From positions 3,765 through 20,186 of the forward strand of contig DOTC01000010.1 in assembly GCA_003513855.1 (NCBI GenBank): a stretch of DNA of 16,422 bases, in the 5' to 3' direction. This document shows positions 14,644 through 16,422 of the stretch, one piece after another (position 1 is the first letter of the stretch; each line of letters begins with the position of its first letter). Both the position numbers and the translations under genes were made by a program. The notes beneath the pieces are model-generated. The model did no database searches and was not told the origin of the DNA. It saw only the letters and a program-made list of their open reading frames with translations. The stretch is from Deltaproteobacteria bacterium. Its GTDB lineage: Bacteria > Desulfobacterota > Deferrimicrobia > Deferrimicrobiales > Deferrimicrobiaceae.

Positions 14644-15828
14644 ATGCACTCTCAGAAAATCCCGGTCGACGAATTTCTTGTGGCGCATGGCGGTCCGTTT
14701 TTCGAGCTGCAGCGTCGACTAGGACTGCTGCGCGAGGACGCCCTCCGTGCCGGTATCCGGGCCCCCCTGTTCATAGGGCTCGCTTGGGGCGTGCCGCTGG
14801 TACTGAGCCTCCTCGCGGGCAATGCCTTCGGCCAGCGGGCGGAACACCCATACCTTCTTGATCTTCGTGTCTGGGGCCGTTTTTTCCTCGCGGTGGGCCT
14901 GTTCATACTCATGGAGCGGCAGACCCAGGAACGCCTTCGTGTTTATCTTCGGCAGCTCGTGCGGGCCCCCTTGCTCGCGCCCGGCTCGTTCGAGGCAGCG
15001 GCCGCGGCGGTGACCAGGGCGCTGCAACGGCGGGACGGGCGACTCGCCGAGGCCGTCTGCCTGGCGATCGCCATCGCCTTCTCCATTGCATTCCTGTTCC
15101 GGATCCTTGATGCGGAAGCGGGTTCCTGGGCGGTGCGGGTATCGGGTGGCAGGAATGCACTGACGCCGGCCGGGTGGTGGTGTGTCGTCGTGAGTTCCCC
15201 GATCTTCTTCTTTCTGTTGCTGCGCTGGCTGTGGCGGCTGCTCGTGTGGAGCAAACTGCTGCGGGACCTGGCGGCGCTGGAATTGCGCCTGGTTGCCACG
15301 CATCCCGACGGGCACGGCGGCCTGGCCTTTCTCGGCAAGTATCCCAACGCCTACACCATGTTCGTCTTCGCCATGAGCTGCATGGTGGGCGGCGGCCTCG
15401 CGCAGGCGCTTCCGGGCGGCGAGATCTCGCCGACCACTTACGGGTACGTCATGGGAGGCTGGTTGCTGTTCGTGCTGTCGCTCTTTGCCTATTCCCTGTC
15501 CGCCTTCAGCAAACCGCTCAAAACCCTCAAGGAACAGACCCTCCTCGCCTGCAGTGCGCAGGCGACGCGCTATCACCGTGCCGCCGAGCGGGCGCTCCTG
15601 GGCGGAAATATCAGTGCCGCCGAGGATTCCGACCCGGCATCCCCCGACACGATTCCCGATCCTTCCAAGACGTTCGCGGCGGTCGGCAAACTGTCCACAT
15701 TGCTGGTCAGCCGCTCGGCACTGCTTCCGATTTCGGCCGCTGCACTCCTGCCGCTTGTTGCTGCCGGCGCCACGCAACTGCCGATCAAGGAATTGCTCCG
15801 CATCGTGAAACGCCTGCTGCTGCTTTAG
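14644..15828 (+). CDS. Multi-pass inner-membrane protein of unknown function with HPD-x-x-GGL motif
   Basis: This encodes 394 residues; ATG 14644 follows GGAAGGGGGGGAA. Hydrophobic segments lie near 40-59, 78-90, 135-155, 178-200, 235-253, 266-286 and 355-375, suggesting six or seven membrane passes. Between the fourth and fifth lies ELRLVATHPDGHGGLAFLG (213-231). A similar H-P-D-x-x-G-G-L-x-F-L motif recurs, as far as I remember, in uncharacterised bacterial membrane proteins, and its His/Asp pair might bind a metal or form an active site. The N-terminus is cytosolic-looking (VDEFLVAHGGPFFELQRRLG). The stretch 290-350 is a soluble, Ser/Pro/Asp-rich loop. No transporter or enzyme family can be assigned. 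It is convergent with the DUF748 gene, with a hairpin between them. Confidence 0.82.
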   Translation: MHSQKIPVDEFLVAHGGPFFELQRRLGLLREDALRAGIRAPLFIGLAWGVPLVLSLLAGNAFGQRAEHPYLLDLRVWGRFFLAVGLFILMERQTQERLRVYLRQLVRAPLLAPGSFEAAAAAVTRALQRRDGRLAEAVCLAIAIAFSIAFLFRILDAEAGSWAVRVSGGRNALTPAGWWCVVVSSPIFFFLLLRWLWRLLVWSKLLRDLAALELRLVATHPDGHGGLAFLGKYPNAYTMFVFAMSCMVGGGLAQALPGGEISPTTYGYVMGGWLLFVLSLFAYSLSAFSKPLKTLKEQTLLACSAQATRYHRAAERALLGGNISAAEDSDPASPDTIPDPSKTFAAVGKLSTLLVSRSALLPISAAALLPLVAAGATQLPIKELLRIVKRLLLL

Positions 15829-15846
15829 ACTGCTGCTTGTGGATGT

Positions 15847-15879
15847 GTAAGGCTCATGCCGGTTCGAGGGCAGCCTTAC
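15847..15879. terminator. Candidate bidirectional terminator hairpin between convergent genes
   Basis: GTAAGGCT (15847-15854) pairs perfectly with AGCCTTAC (15872-15879); within the 17 nt loop GCC (15858-15860) can pair with GGC (15869-15871). It is the only strong structure in the 47 bp gap between the plus-strand membrane gene and the minus-strand DUF748 gene and overlaps the latter's TAA stop. No T-run follows on either strand, so factor-independent termination is not assured. Confidence 0.45.
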
Positions 15880-16422
15880 TTGATCCGGAAGTTCACGCGG
15901 CTGTCCTTGACCTTTTCATTCTTTTCCGGCGCAAGCGACGCAGGCTCGACGAGGAAGAGGCGGTTCGCTTCCACCTTCCCCTCCTTCTGGAGATAGTCGC
16001 TCACGTTTTCCGCACGCTGAAGCGCCAGAAGACGCAGGTCGTCCTTCGTGACCTCGATGTTGTCGTGCATCAGTTTTTCCATCTCGGGAACGGGAATATC
16101 CTTTGCGATCCCGAGGAAATTCCTCGGCTTGGAGAATTTTTCGGCCTTGTAGGCCTTCTTGAGGTACTTCGGGTACTCCTCGGGGGTGACGACGACCTCG
16201 TCCACCGAGATCTCGGCCTTCCCTTTTCCCACCGTATCCTTCAGTTTCTGTGCCTTCACTTTCCGCTGGAACAGGGTGTTTCGCAGCTCCTCCCTGTCCC
16301 TTTCGGTGTCCACGTGTCCCTCGATCTCCATCTTCAGGGCCGGACGCTCGAAGAGCACCTTCGCCAGACCGGAAAGCTTCTCCTTCCCGGGCGGCGGGAT
16401 CGCCGCGCTGCCGTAATCGAAT
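15876..16422 (-). CDS. DUF748 (AsmA-like) envelope protein, C-terminal end only
   Basis: The frame is open from the right edge to TAA at 15876, giving about 181 C-terminal residues; the start lies outside. It begins FDYGSAAIPPPGKEKLSGLA, followed by KVLFERPALKMEIEGHVDTE and RDREELRNTLFQRKVKAQKL, the typical end of DUF748 proteins, in which an OmpA-like segment sums over LA-x-x-L-x-x-RP-x-L. Near the end, LLALQRAENVSDYLQKEGKV, then RLFLVEPASLAP and RVNFRIK repeat the family pattern. DUF748 proteins are long (often about 1000 residues), inner-membrane-anchored, AsmA/TamB-related proteins thought to bridge the periplasm for phospholipid transport. Its end faces the membrane gene at 14644-15828 across a hairpin. 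Confidence 0.88.
   Translation of the reverse strand, partial: FDYGSAAIPPPGKEKLSGLAKVLFERPALKMEIEGHVDTERDREELRNTLFQRKVKAQKLKDTVGKGKAEISVDEVVVTPEEYPKYLKKAYKAEKFSKPRNFLGIAKDIPVPEMEKLMHDNIEVTKDDLRLLALQRAENVSDYLQKEGKVEANRLFLVEPASLAPEKNEKVKDSRVNFRIK

Noticed and set aside
14719..15777. Minus-strand open frame opposite the membrane protein gene
   Set aside because: Gln/Arg/Gly-rich shadow of a membrane-protein frame with good ribosome site on the plus strand.
15847..15879. Possible tRNA T-arm (GGTTCGAGG)
   Set aside because: No acceptor, D or anticodon arms can be built around it; it fits better as the loop of the intergenic hairpin.

Overview
The window is a GC-rich stretch (except a few AT-rich intergenic patches) from a Gram-negative bacterium. 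At least five proteins look like outer-membrane beta-barrels, there are several lipoproteins with clear lipoboxes, and there is a DUF748 (AsmA-like) protein. An orphan membrane-anchored TAXI protein, LssY_C lipoproteins and the codon style would fit a deltaproteobacterial (Desulfobacterota-like) or related subsurface lineage. That is an inference; no rRNA or taxonomic marker is present. No tRNA, rRNA, CRISPR array, insertion sequence or phage gene was seen. Most genes are on the minus strand.

Layout. 1-2501: a secreted VOC/glyoxalase-fold protein (cut by the left edge) and two unrelated outer-membrane barrel proteins expressed divergently from a ~197 bp region with a good sigma70-like promoter candidate. 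2547-5209 (minus): a membrane-anchored TAXI solute-binding protein without TRAP permease genes, preceded by a DUF6268-like barrel, preceded by a truncated LssY_C tail whose stop codon overlaps the barrel start. 5210-7350 (minus): a rearranged patch holding two GC-rich hairpins, an unidentified small ORF, a FUN14-like membrane protein, aquaporin AqpZ and the decayed C-terminal tail of what looks like an arylsulfatase. 7351-12755 (minus): the core of the window, four consecutive genes joined by ATGA or 14-nt overlaps, encoding an alpha/beta-hydrolase lipoprotein, a two-HKD phospholipase D/cardiolipin-synthase-like lipoprotein, and two paralogous LssY_C-domain lipoproteins. All four have a lipobox followed by Ala at +2, so all are predicted to reach the outer membrane. 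12945-14111 (minus): a POTRA-less Omp85/BamA-TamA-type barrel. 14303-15828 (plus): a small two-cysteine secreted helical protein and a multi-pass membrane protein with a conserved HPD-x-x-GGL motif. 15876-end (minus): the C-terminus of a DUF748 protein.

The common theme is the cell envelope. The best candidate for an undescribed system is the translationally coupled four-lipoprotein cassette (hydrolase, HKD enzyme, two LssY_C proteins), with the adjacent Omp85-type barrel as a possible partner and a broken third LssY_C copy linked to a second barrel and the TAXI protein. The enzymatic motifs suggest phospholipid or other lipid remodelling at the outer membrane, but substrate and function cannot be read from the sequence.
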